Shown here: positions 1 to 5,580 of the stretch, piece after piece
Numbering within the stretch: the first letter of the stretch is position 1
Layout of the letters: every line of letters begins with the position of its first letter
DNA from: Bacillota bacterium
GTDB lineage: Bacteria; Bacillota; Clostridia; Lachnospirales; Lachnospiraceae
Length of the DNA: 5,580 nt
Assembly: GCA_023425485.1 (NCBI GenBank)
Contig: JAFACO010000442.1
Span: 1-5,580 of the forward strand
Direction: 5' to 3'
Position numbers and translations under genes: made by a program
Notes under the pieces: model-generated
Databases searched by the model: none
What the model was told of the DNA's origin: nothing
What the model saw: only the letters and a program-made list of their open reading frames with translations

Positions 1-98
1 AGATAGAGATAGAGATAGAGATAGAGGTAGAGATAGAGAAAAGGTAGAGATAGAGAAAAGGTAGAGATAAAGATAAAGATGGAGATAGAGATATAGAG
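1..98. repeat. Cytosine-free tandem array of AGATAG hexamers and a 17-base unit
   Basis: The window opens with four perfect AGATAG units (1-25) and probably cuts into a longer array. From base 26 a higher-order unit, GGTAGAGATAGAGAAAA, occurs at 26-42 and 43-59, with a partial third copy at 60-69. Degenerate AGATAA/AGATAG-like hexamers follow to about base 96. The first C on the + strand is at base 99, so the strand has only A, G and T until then and is strongly purine-biased. The array ends about 80 bases before the start codon of the AraC-type gene, so it lies in its upstream region. It could be a non-coding microsatellite or the 3' end of an upstream gene; the window does not decide between these. 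Confidence 0.9.
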
Positions 99-178
99 CT
101 AAAATAGGAAATGTAGTTAGAAGTGTAAAGAAAAAATAATGACTATGAAATAGCGTGTAATGATAGGAGAATCTACTG
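99..178 (+). promoter_or_regulatory. Leader of the AraC-type gene with ribosome binding site
   Basis: This AT-rich stretch separates the tandem array from the regulator gene. AGGAGA at 165-170 lies eight bases before the ATG at 179 and is a good Shine-Dalgarno match, which supports that start. I found no convincing -35/-10 pair; TAAAAT at 101-106 is a possible -10, but its -35 would fall inside the repeat array and does not match consensus well. Confidence 0.55.
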
Positions 179-967
179 ATGTATAATATAGAGTATTGTG
201 GCTATAACGTTCACAACCCAGACAACGATATCATTAATCGGCCCAATGGAAGTATAAGTTATTTGTTTTTGCTAATACTGGCACCAATGAATTTTGAAAT
301 AAATGGTGATGTAATAGTTGCGAAACCAGGTGCATGTATCATTTATGCCCCAGGATTTGCCCAAAGATATGAGGCTGTTAATGAGTTTTATAATAGTTAT
401 TTGCATTTCTTTTCCGAAGTGGGGTTAGATATTCAGTTTAAAATACCATTGAATACTATCTTTTATCCGGAGGGAATAGATGATATCAATTGGTATATTA
501 AAAATATGCAGATAGAATATTTAACGAAACCACTGCATTACGAATTGCAGATAGAGGCACTTATCAGACAGTTGTTAATTCATTTGGATCGTAAATGTCT
601 GACGAAGGTACAAGATGTTCCGGTGAATACTACTTTATTATCAGGGTTCCAGTCACTGCGGTTGCAGATGCTTGCCTATTGCGAAGAGGATTGGTCTATA
701 GAACGATTATGTCAGTCGTTGAATTTGGAGAAAAGTCAGGTTTACGCCTATTATCATAAGTTCTTTCATACGACTCCGAAAGTTGAATTAATTAATGCTC
801 GAATAGATAAGGCGAAATATCTTTTGGTAAATGGAGCGTTACCGGTTGGACAGATTGCACGGTTATGCGGGTTTAATGACATTTATCATTTCTCCAGATG
901 TTTTAAGAAACTCTGTGGATGCTCACCAACTCTGTTTGTATCAGAACGGTGGAGCAAAAATAATTAA
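179..967 (+). CDS. AraC-family transcriptional regulator, cupin-type sensor plus double HTH
   Basis: This is a complete 262-residue cytoplasmic DNA-binding regulator, a usual length for one-domain-sensor AraC proteins. Residues about 1-140 resemble the AraC ligand-binding cupin domain: a G43-D44 turn, the IVAKPGACIIYAPG strand-turn segment (46-59), then Y64 and the LHFF segment (75-78). Residues about 172-257 form the AraC DNA-binding domain. The first helix-turn-helix begins at W172 (SIERLCQSLNLEKSQVY), and the linker helix carries R and A residues before KYLL. The second begins at P222 and has the family signature IARLCGF (226-232), then YHFSRCFKK (236-244) and GCSP (247-250). Known members usually activate sugar-use genes after binding a carbohydrate. 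The ligand cannot be read from sequence. The downstream GH16 glucanase gene, on the same strand but beyond a terminator, is the obvious candidate target by proximity. The start is supported by AGGAGA at 165-170. Confidence 0.93.
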   Translation: MYNIEYCGYNVHNPDNDIINRPNGSISYLFLLILAPMNFEINGDVIVAKPGACIIYAPGFAQRYEAVNEFYNSYLHFFSEVGLDIQFKIPLNTIFYPEGIDDINWYIKNMQIEYLTKPLHYELQIEALIRQLLIHLDRKCLTKVQDVPVNTTLLSGFQSLRLQMLAYCEEDWSIERLCQSLNLEKSQVYAYYHKFFHTTPKVELINARIDKAKYLLVNGALPVGQIARLCGFNDIYHFSRCFKKLCGCSPTLFVSERWSKNN

Positions 968-995
968 ATGCTTTTTAATAAAAATGAAGTAGACG

Positions 996-1030
996 GCATC
1001 CTATTAACAAATAATAATAGGATGCTTTTT
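996..1030 (+). terminator. Rho-independent terminator after the AraC-type gene
   Basis: GCATCCTATTA (996-1006) and TAATAGGATGC (1015-1025) form a perfect 11-base-pair stem with an 8-base loop, followed directly by TTTTT (1026-1030). It sits 29 bases after the stop codon of the regulator. It should separate regulator transcription from the glucanase gene, so the latter probably has its own promoter. Confidence 0.92.
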
Positions 1031-1196
1031 AATTAATTGGAGAATTTCTACACAATAATAATTTAAATAATGATACCTTTTTAAAATTAGACACCTTACA
1101 ATATTTGGAAATTATTAAGATAATAAAGAGGGTCATAATTATGTGTATAAAACCTTGCAAATTATGATTCCTAAAATGTAAGATGGAGGTGTTTTT
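1031..1196 (+). promoter_or_regulatory. Intergenic region upstream of the glucanase gene, with weak promoter and possible operator
   Basis: This AT-rich non-coding stretch must carry the glucanase promoter if the terminator at 996-1030 is efficient. The best pair I can see is TTATTA (1112-1117) as a poor -35 and CATAAT (1134-1139) as a good -10, with a 16-base spacer. A weak -35 would fit a promoter that depends on an activator, which is inference. TCATAATT at 1133-1140 recurs as its exact reverse complement AATTATGA at 1160-1167, overlapping and following the proposed -10. No small gene is visible here. Confidence 0.4.
1185..1191 (+). promoter_or_regulatory. Strong ribosome binding site that fixes the GTG start
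   Basis: GGAGGTG matches the 16S anti-Shine-Dalgarno sequence over seven bases, and the GGAGG core ends seven bases before GTG at 1197. An in-frame TAA at 1179-1181 excludes any start further upstream. The next in-frame ATG is codon 14, which would cut into the signal peptide, so GTG is preferred. Confidence 0.85.
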
Positions 1197-1298
1197 GTGA
1201 AGGAAAGAAAATGGTCTAAATTTTGGGCAGTAGCAATGTCAGTGGCTTTAACAGTGACATTGCTGCCGGAGATTACACCAAAAACAGTTTCTGCTGCT
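1197..1298 (+). other. Sec signal peptide of the glucanase
   Basis: Residues 1-34 have the classic layout: a basic n-region (KERKWSK), a hydrophobic core around AVAMSVALTVTLL, and an Ala-rich end VSAA. Cleavage is likely after A33 or A34, before the acidic VDDSD stretch. There is no lipobox cysteine, so this looks like type I signal peptidase processing rather than a lipoprotein. Confidence 0.85.
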
Positions 1299-4200
1299 GT
1301 GGATGATTCGGATTACGCAGCAACCCCAGTTGAGGCGAGAGAAATAACATCGGGTGCAGCAGAGGATGAAAGGACCTGGGAAATCGCCTGGAGCGATGAG
1401 TTTAATGGAACCTCTCTGGATCAATCAAAATGGAGCTATTTGATTGGTACAGGTGCCGAGTATTCTGGTGACGGTTGGGGTAACAATGAACTGGAATATT
1501 ATACGAATGGAGAAAATGCAAAGGTATCGGATGGTATCTTAAAAATAACCGCAAGAAAACTTACAGATAGCGAAAAGCCGCTTTATGGCGGAAAAAGTTA
1601 CACCTCAACCAGACTGTGGACCATGGATGATTCCTCAAATCCCGGTGGGGAAAAGACAACAAAATTTGCGAAGACCTATGGACGTATTGAAGCTAGAATA
1701 AAAATTGGCAGTGATGCGACAGATGGTAATAGCACTGGTTTATGGCCAGCGTTTTGGATGATGCCTTCGGAGGATGTTTATGGTACCTGGGCAGCTTCTG
1801 GTGAAGTTGACATTATGGAAATCCGTGGAAGGACACCCAATGTCATGGAGGGAAATCTTCATTTTGGAAGCCAATGGCCTAATAATAAGTCCAGTGGAGG
1901 CGCTTATAACCCAGCAAATGAAGCAATAGACTACGATGAAAACTTTACCGTCATGGAATATCACACCTATGCTCTTGAGTGGTTACCAGGAGAGATGCGT
2001 TGGTATATGGATGATCAATTATACCACACTACCAGTAACTGGTATTCCACTGCAGCAAATAATGCCACAGATTTTACATATCCAGCGCCTTTTGATGAGA
2101 ATTTTTATCTATTGTTAAATCTTGCAGTAGGCGGCAATTTTGATGGTGGACAATTAAGTCAGTCCTGGAACAATGCCTGGATGGATGTGGATTATGTCAG
2201 AGTATATGACTTGGTGGACTCTGCTACAGGAGAAATAGCAGATTATGCTTTGATGGAAGGTCAAGTTGTAAAACCGGTGGATGAAGCAGATGATCATCTT
2301 GTATCAGGAGAAATTAATGTAACAAACTTTGTTGACTCTGCATTATCCGACATAAAAACAACCTCCAACTATCCGTCAGAACCAGCGAAAGCTTGGTATC
2401 TGTCAACAATGCTTAATGGGGCAGCAGCAAAGAGCGTGGCGGATGAGACACTTAAGGTGGATGTAACAGCAGGTGGTGATCAGAATTACAGTGTTCAATT
2501 AATTCATAATGTACCTTTAACTAAGGGATATCGTTATGTATTAACCTTTGATGCAAAAGCGGATGCTTCAAAATCACTGGCAGCAAAGTATGGCAATATC
2601 GGTGGATATCCTGCCTATTCCGATACTTATACAGTGGATTTAACTCCGGACTGGAAAAGTTATACCTATGTTTTTGATATGGCCACCAAGACGGATGCAA
2701 CAGGTAGAATTGAATTTAATCTGGGACAAACGACTGGAGCATGTTATTTCAAAAACTTCTCCGTTATATGTACTGGATTAACCCCCACGATGGAAGAAGA
2801 TGCTGCAAAGTCACCACTTGAAAATGGTAATCATGTGTATAATGGTACCTTTGATCAGGGTAAGAATAGATATTATTTCTGGCATGCTTCTGATGCAACC
2901 ATGAGTGTAGAAAAGCAAACACGCGAATTAAAAGTGGTTGGTTCTACAGAAGAATCAAAAGTCTTGCAAAAAGGTATGAATTTATTAAGCGGCGATTCCT
3001 ATAAAGTGTCATTGGATGCAAAATCTGTAGCAAATGAAGTCATAACAGTTAAATTGATAAATGAAGCTGGAACCATTATTTATGCTGAAGAAACTATTGC
3101 TATTGATAACAGTTATAAATCGCAACCGTATACCTTTGATTTCACAATAGCAACAGGAGTTACAGATTCAGAAGCTGTATTAGAAATAGTAACCGGTGAT
3201 AATATCGTGTTTCTGGATAATGTGTCCATGATTAGAACCAGTAACAATAATATGGATTGGTCCAAAGTAGACTTCTGGCCACTATATAATGGTGATTTCT
3301 TTAATGGTGCGGACGGTTGGAATATCTGGTCAGAGAATGCAGGATATCAGGATCATAATGTAACTAATGGCGTATTAAATGTACATTCTGTAATAGGAGC
3401 AAATCCAACCTTTTATTGTGTTGGTGTTCAGAGTTCTTCCATGTCCTTCGTTGGCGGGGTTCCGTATAAGTTTACAGTGCATTTAAATGGCAGTAAGGAT
3501 AAGACAATTAAGATTGAGACACCGGATGGAGTACAGAAAGATTATGAATTTAAAGCTGGTGGCAATACGGTAAGTATAGAATATAAGCCAAGTGGTGACA
3601 AAACTGGGAAATTATCTATGTACTTTGGTATTGGTGAAGGTGTATACGACTTCTCTATTGACAGTATTGATGTGGAAGTGGATGGTTCCAAAATTGAAAT
3701 ACCCGAAGGTCATGCTAAGCCAGCAGGGGTAGCATCAGCGGGCAATGTGAAAGAAGGAACGCCAGTTGTAATTAAATACAATGATGAAGATTGGGCATCT
3801 AAGCTTACCACTACTTATGTGAATGGTACTGCTATTAATAGTAGTGATGTAACGGTTAATGGTAATAATACATTAACAATTGCAAGTAATGCTCTGCCAG
3901 TTGCAGGTAATTACTCCATTAAATTTGATGCAGCAGGTTATGCAACGACGAAAGCAATTACGCAGATTATTTTAGAAGCATCCGGTAATCTTATCACAAA
4001 CGGAACCTTTGAAACTAATCTGGATGGATGGACTTCTTGGTTCGCAGACTGGAATGTTGTAAACGGTACAGCAGCAGCGGAAAATGGTAAAGCAGTTATT
4101 AATATAGTGAGTACCGAAAAGAATAACTGGGATAGCCAATTTAAGCAATCGAATATTGAGGTAGAAGCAAGTGAATATTATATCCTTCAATTTGATGCAT

Positions 4201-5580
4201 CCGCCTCTATTAATCGTCCTATTCAATTAGAGTTTGGCAGCTTAGGAACGCCATCCCAAACTATTGTTAATTTAACCAATGAAACAGATACCTATTATAT
4301 TACATTTAGAGGTGTTGCAGCTTCAAAAGCAGCCTCCATACTATTCATGATGGGTAACGTAAATGGATGTTTGGAGGACTTCCCGAATGTTGGACCACAT
4401 AGCATTTATTTTGATAACGTAAAATTATATGCTGCTACACCGGAGCAGGTTGAAGCAATACAAACTCCTACGATTACATTATCCCAAGCAGTGATTTTAG
4501 GGAGTGATATTGTATTAAATTATACCGAAAATAGTGTTTGGGAAGAGAAGTCTATTACAGTAACAATGAATGGCGAAAATGTGAATTCATTTGTTGTTTT
4601 GAACAAAGCAGAGAATACTATCACCATTGATAAATATGCGGTAACTCAAGCGGGAACTTATAACTTTACAATTAAGGCTGACGGATATAAGGCAATTAAT
4701 ATTCCGGTTAAAGTACTAGGGTCTGCAAGTGAAAATCTCTTTACAGGTGAATGGTTTACCTGGATTGGTGACGGAGATCAGGGTAGTGTTAACTGTAATG
4801 ATAATAGCTTTACCGTAGATTTTGTAGCAACGATAACTTCACAGTGGGGAGGACCTGAATTCTGGTCTATGCAAGCAAAGAAATCAGGAATAAGTACATT
4901 TGCAGGTAAAGAGTATAAACTGTCCTTTGATGCAGAACTTATCTATGAGGATCCAACCGTGACGGATAATCGTGGTCTTGTAGTAGAGATGAACACACAA
5001 CCTGCACAACAGACACTCACAATTAAGCCCGGAATGGGCAGCTACGAAATTATAGTTTCACCTGGAGCAAAATCAGACTTTTATGTTCTGTTCCTGGCAG
5101 GTGGTGCAGAATTTAATGTGAAGCCACATACTTTAAACATTACGAACATACAGTTCAGGGAAGTGGTAAATGAGCCAGTATTGATTGAGCTGGATACACC
5201 ACAGAATGTAAGTGCAATACTGCAGGAAGAGACTAGTTCGGTAGAATTAACCTGGGATGAGGTTGCCAATGCGGTAAAATATAATGTGTATCGTTCCGAA
5301 GGGGTAAATGGTATTTTTACTTTCCTTGGTACTACTGAAACTAATTTCTATACAGATAATGGATTAGCAGCAGGAACCTACTATTATCAAGTAAAAGCAA
5401 TTGCTGAACCTGGAAGCCAGATATATCAGGATAGTGCTTTCAGTAATGTTACAGCAGGAGTGACCATTGAAGCAGAAGAAATAGTTGCAGAGCTGGAAAG
5501 CGTAACTGCAGCCAACGGAGTAATCAGCATTTTACTTGATAAAGTGCCAACAACAGCACCAGTACTGACCGATTTTGCTT
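1197..5580 (+). CDS. Secreted multimodular GH16 beta-glucanase (laminarinase type), 3' end outside window
   Basis: One frame stays open for 1461 codons from GTG at 1197 to the window edge with no stop, so the protein is larger than 1461 residues. An export signal is followed by an acidic linker (35-60), a GH16 catalytic domain (about 61-338), and a long tail of beta-sandwich modules: CBM4/9-like at about 370-525, 542-681 and 688-830, HID-like Ig at 839-928, CBM4/9-like at 931-1079, HID-like at 1090-1175, CBM-like at 1179-1323, fibronectin III at 1333-1425, and a new Ig-like repeat from 1436. GH16 laminarinases hydrolyse internal beta-1,3 (or mixed beta-1,3/1,4) linkages of glucans such as laminarin, callose or fungal wall glucan, with retention of configuration. 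It should act outside the cell. The AraC-type regulator upstream may control it. Licheninase or another GH16 specificity cannot be excluded. A surface anchor, if present, lies beyond the window. The GTG start and missing stop make the gene easy to miss. Confidence 0.93.
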   Translation, partial: MKERKWSKFWAVAMSVALTVTLLPEITPKTVSAAVDDSDYAATPVEAREITSGAAEDERTWEIAWSDEFNGTSLDQSKWSYLIGTGAEYSGDGWGNNELEYYTNGENAKVSDGILKITARKLTDSEKPLYGGKSYTSTRLWTMDDSSNPGGEKTTKFAKTYGRIEARIKIGSDATDGNSTGLWPAFWMMPSEDVYGTWAASGEVDIMEIRGRTPNVMEGNLHFGSQWPNNKSSGGAYNPANEAIDYDENFTVMEYHTYALEWLPGEMRWYMDDQLYHTTSNWYSTAANNATDFTYPAPFDENFYLLLNLAVGGNFDGGQLSQSWNNAWMDVDYVRVYDLVDSATGEIADYALMEGQVVKPVDEADDHLVSGEINVTNFVDSALSDIKTTSNYPSEPAKAWYLSTMLNGAAAKSVADETLKVDVTAGGDQNYSVQLIHNVPLTKGYRYVLTFDAKADASKSLAAKYGNIGGYPAYSDTYTVDLTPDWKSYTYVFDMATKTDATGRIEFNLGQTTGACYFKNFSVICTGLTPTMEEDAAKSPLENGNHVYNGTFDQGKNRYYFWHASDATMSVEKQTRELKVVGSTEESKVLQKGMNLLSGDSYKVSLDAKSVANEVITVKLINEAGTIIYAEETIAIDNSYKSQPYTFDFTIATGVTDSEAVLEIVTGDNIVFLDNVSMIRTSNNNMDWSKVDFWPLYNGDFFNGADGWNIWSENAGYQDHNVTNGVLNVHSVIGANPTFYCVGVQSSSMSFVGGVPYKFTVHLNGSKDKTIKIETPDGVQKDYEFKAGGNTVSIEYKPSGDKTGKLSMYFGIGEGVYDFSIDSIDVEVDGSKIEIPEGHAKPAGVASAGNVKEGTPVVIKYNDEDWASKLTTTYVNGTAINSSDVTVNGNNTLTIASNALPVAGNYSIKFDAAGYATTKAITQIILEASGNLITNGTFETNLDGWTSWFADWNVVNGTAAAENGKAVINIVSTEKNNWDSQFKQSNIEVEASEYYILQFDASASINRPIQLEFGSLGTPSQTIVNLTNETDTYYITFRGVAASKAASILFMMGNVNGCLEDFPNVGPHSIYFDNVKLYAATPEQVEAIQTPTITLSQAVILGSDIVLNYTENSVWEEKSITVTMNGENVNSFVVLNKAENTITIDKYAVTQAGTYNFTIKADGYKAINIPVKVLGSASENLFTGEWFTWIGDGDQGSVNCNDNSFTVDFVATITSQWGGPEFWSMQAKKSGISTFAGKEYKLSFDAELIYEDPTVTDNRGLVVEMNTQPAQQTLTIKPGMGSYEIIVSPGAKSDFYVLFLAGGAEFNVKPHTLNITNIQFREVVNEPVLIELDTPQNVSAILQEETSSVELTWDEVANAVKYNVYRSEGVNGIFTFLGTTETNFYTDNGLAAGTYYYQVKAIAEPGSQIYQDSAFSNVTAGVTIEAEEIVAELESVTAANGVISILLDKVPTTAPVLTDFA
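1377..2210 (+). other. GH16 catalytic domain, laminarinase-like
   Basis: The domain spans roughly residues 61-338. It opens with WEIAWSDEFNG and has WGNNELEYYT (W94 to about T103), a segment typical of bacterial laminarinases that lines the substrate cleft. GLWPAFWMMP includes W183 and W187. The active site is GEVDIME: by family knowledge E203 is the nucleophile, D205 the assisting aspartate and E208 the acid/base, all present. LHFG with H222 and the closing MDVDYVRVYD strand are also intact. No key residue is missing, so it should be active. The extra M in DIME is the beta-bulge form seen in laminarinases, which favours this type over plant-XET-like or lichenase members. Confidence 0.92.
2304..2771 (+). 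other. CBM4/9-like module A
   Basis: Residues about 370-525 fit the CBM4/9 beta-sandwich pattern: N374-V-T-N at the start, QNYSVQL (429-435) corresponding to the family's N-W/Y-x-x-Q-L strand, then LTKGYRYVLTFDAKA, a DWKSYTYVFD strand, RIEFNLG, and an FKNFSV closing strand. Modules of this family bind beta-glucans or xylans. Two cysteines occur near its end (C525 is the second). The ligand is not determinable here. Confidence 0.75.
2820..3239 (+). other. CBM4/9-like module B
   Basis: Residues about 542-681 start with the YNGTFDQG element near N549 and close with FLDNVSMI, as CBM4/9 modules do. The middle has GDSYKVSLDAKS and a SYKSQPYTFDFTI strand. It is more divergent than module A and lacks the usual W/Y-x-x-Q strand, so glucan binding is uncertain. 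Confidence 0.6.
3258..3686 (+). other. CBM4/9-like module C, divergent
   Basis: Residues about 688-830 open with FWPLYNGDFFNGADGWNIW, a typical N-terminal strand pair of CBM4/9 modules (N698, G-D-F, then G-W). The segment continues through GGVPYKFTVHLNG and ends with DFSIDSIDVEVDG. The fold is probable; the function is inferred from its neighbours. Confidence 0.55.
3711..3980 (+). other. HID-like (DUF1533) Ig module 1
   Basis: Residues about 839-928 match the pattern of the Shr-like HID family by eye: EGTPVVIKYND, a DW pair at W866, TTTYVNGTAI, NTLTIASNALPVAGNYSIKFDAAGY (split by short turns; G914-Y915), then a closing KAITQIIL strand. These modules are common in surface proteins of Firmicutes. 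Haem or haemoglobin binding is documented only for some members and should not be assumed here; a spacer role between CBMs fits better. Confidence 0.6.
3987..4433 (+). other. CBM4/9-like module D
   Basis: Residues about 931-1079 are the most canonical of the tail modules: NLITNGTFETNLDGWTSW (N931 on, W945 and W948), NNWDSQFKQ in the ligand-strand position, YYILQFDASAS, a DTYYITFRG strand and IYFDNVKLYAA. A beta-glucan-binding role is plausible from the family and from the linked enzyme. Confidence 0.8.
4464..4721 (+). other. HID-like (DUF1533) Ig module 2
   Basis: Residues about 1090-1175 repeat the plan of HID-like module 1: LGSDIVLNYTEN, W1115, SITVTMNGENV, NTITIDKYAVTQAGTYNFTI, then ADGY (G1163-Y1164) and a closing strand. 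Identity to module 1 is low outside these anchor positions, so this is an old duplication or independent recruitment. Confidence 0.55.
4731..5165 (+). other. CBM4/9-like module E, divergent
   Basis: Residues about 1179-1323 begin ENLFTGEWFTWIGDGDQG, continue with GGPEFWSMQAKKSG in the ligand-strand position and GKEYKLSFDAEL, and close with LNITNIQFREV. The layout matches module D, with exposed aromatic residues retained. The match is by pattern only. Confidence 0.55.
5193..5471 (+). other. Fibronectin type III domain
   Basis: Residues about 1333-1425 carry the FN3 landmarks: DTPQNVSAIL, SVELTWDEVANAVKYNVYRS with the conserved W, then AAGTYYYQVKAIAE and a closing SNVTAGVTI strand. FN3 domains act as spacers in many bacterial glycoside hydrolases. 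Confidence 0.85.
5502..5579 (+). other. Start of a further Ig-like repeat, cut by window end
   Basis: From V1436 the sequence VTAANGVISILLDKVP, then TTAPVLTDFA, resembles the first strands of Ig-like repeats found in Paenibacillus and Clostridia surface proteins, often as tandem copies. Only 26 residues are visible, so the assignment is tentative. Confidence 0.4.

Noticed and set aside
1..98. CRISPR array
   Set aside because: Units are 6 and 17 bases with no unique spacers, so this is a simple tandem repeat.
1155..1177. TTGCAA (1155-1160) and TAAAAT (1172-1177) as a promoter
   Set aside because: The spacer is only 11 bases, too short for a sigma-A type promoter.
1031..1196. Riboswitch in the glucanase leader
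   Set aside because: I see no GC-rich stems, no known aptamer core and no second terminator before the start codon.
1740..1964. Minus-strand open frame of 74 codons
   Set aside because: It lies opposite the conserved GH16 active-site region, has no recognisable domain, and is explained as a shadow of the glucanase frame.
1936..2118. Plus-strand open frame of 60 codons
   Set aside because: It overlaps the GH16 domain in another frame; the glucanase frame here carries conserved family residues.
3972..4226. Minus-strand open frame of 84 codons with cysteine-rich stretch
   Set aside because: It is antisense to HID-like module 1 and CBM module D; no family match by eye.
5081..5269. Minus-strand open frame of 62 codons
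   Set aside because: It is antisense to module E and the FN3 domain; its Ser/Thr-rich content is what antisense reading of this region gives.

Overview
The window looks like chromosomal DNA of a low-GC, Gram-positive, fibre-degrading Clostridia-type bacterium, perhaps a Lachnospiraceae relative of the Lachnoclostridium phytofermentans kind. The clues are AT-rich codons and intergenic DNA, strong GGAGG-type ribosome binding sites, an AraC-type regulator next to a secreted polysaccharidase, and a very large extracellular enzyme built from many beta-sandwich modules. The species is an inference from style, not an identification.

Layout, all on the + strand. Bases 1-98 are a cytosine-free tandem array: AGATAG hexamers, then a 17-base higher-order unit. 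It lies just upstream of a complete AraC-family transcriptional regulator (179-967). A clear rho-independent terminator (996-1030) follows that gene. Bases 1031-1196 form an AT-rich intergenic region with a weak promoter candidate and a short inverted repeat that could be an operator.

From 1197 to the end of the window runs one uninterrupted reading frame of 1461 codons. It starts at GTG behind a near-perfect Shine-Dalgarno sequence and has no stop, so the gene continues past base 5580. It encodes a secreted GH16 beta-glucanase of laminarinase type. The order is: signal peptide, GH16 catalytic domain with the GEVDIME active-site motif, three CBM4/9-like beta-sandwich modules, an Ig-like module resembling the Shr-like HID family (old DUF1533), a further CBM4/9-like module, a second HID-like module, a fifth CBM-like module, a fibronectin type III domain, and the start of another Ig-like repeat. 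All assignments after the GH16 domain are by eye.

How it may work together: the AraC-type protein could sense a sugar or related signal through its N-terminal cupin-like domain and switch on the glucanase. The glucanase is exported and cuts beta-1,3- or mixed-linkage glucan while its modules hold it to the polysaccharide or cell surface. The regulator-target link rests only on adjacency. No phage, CRISPR, transposon or RNA gene was seen.
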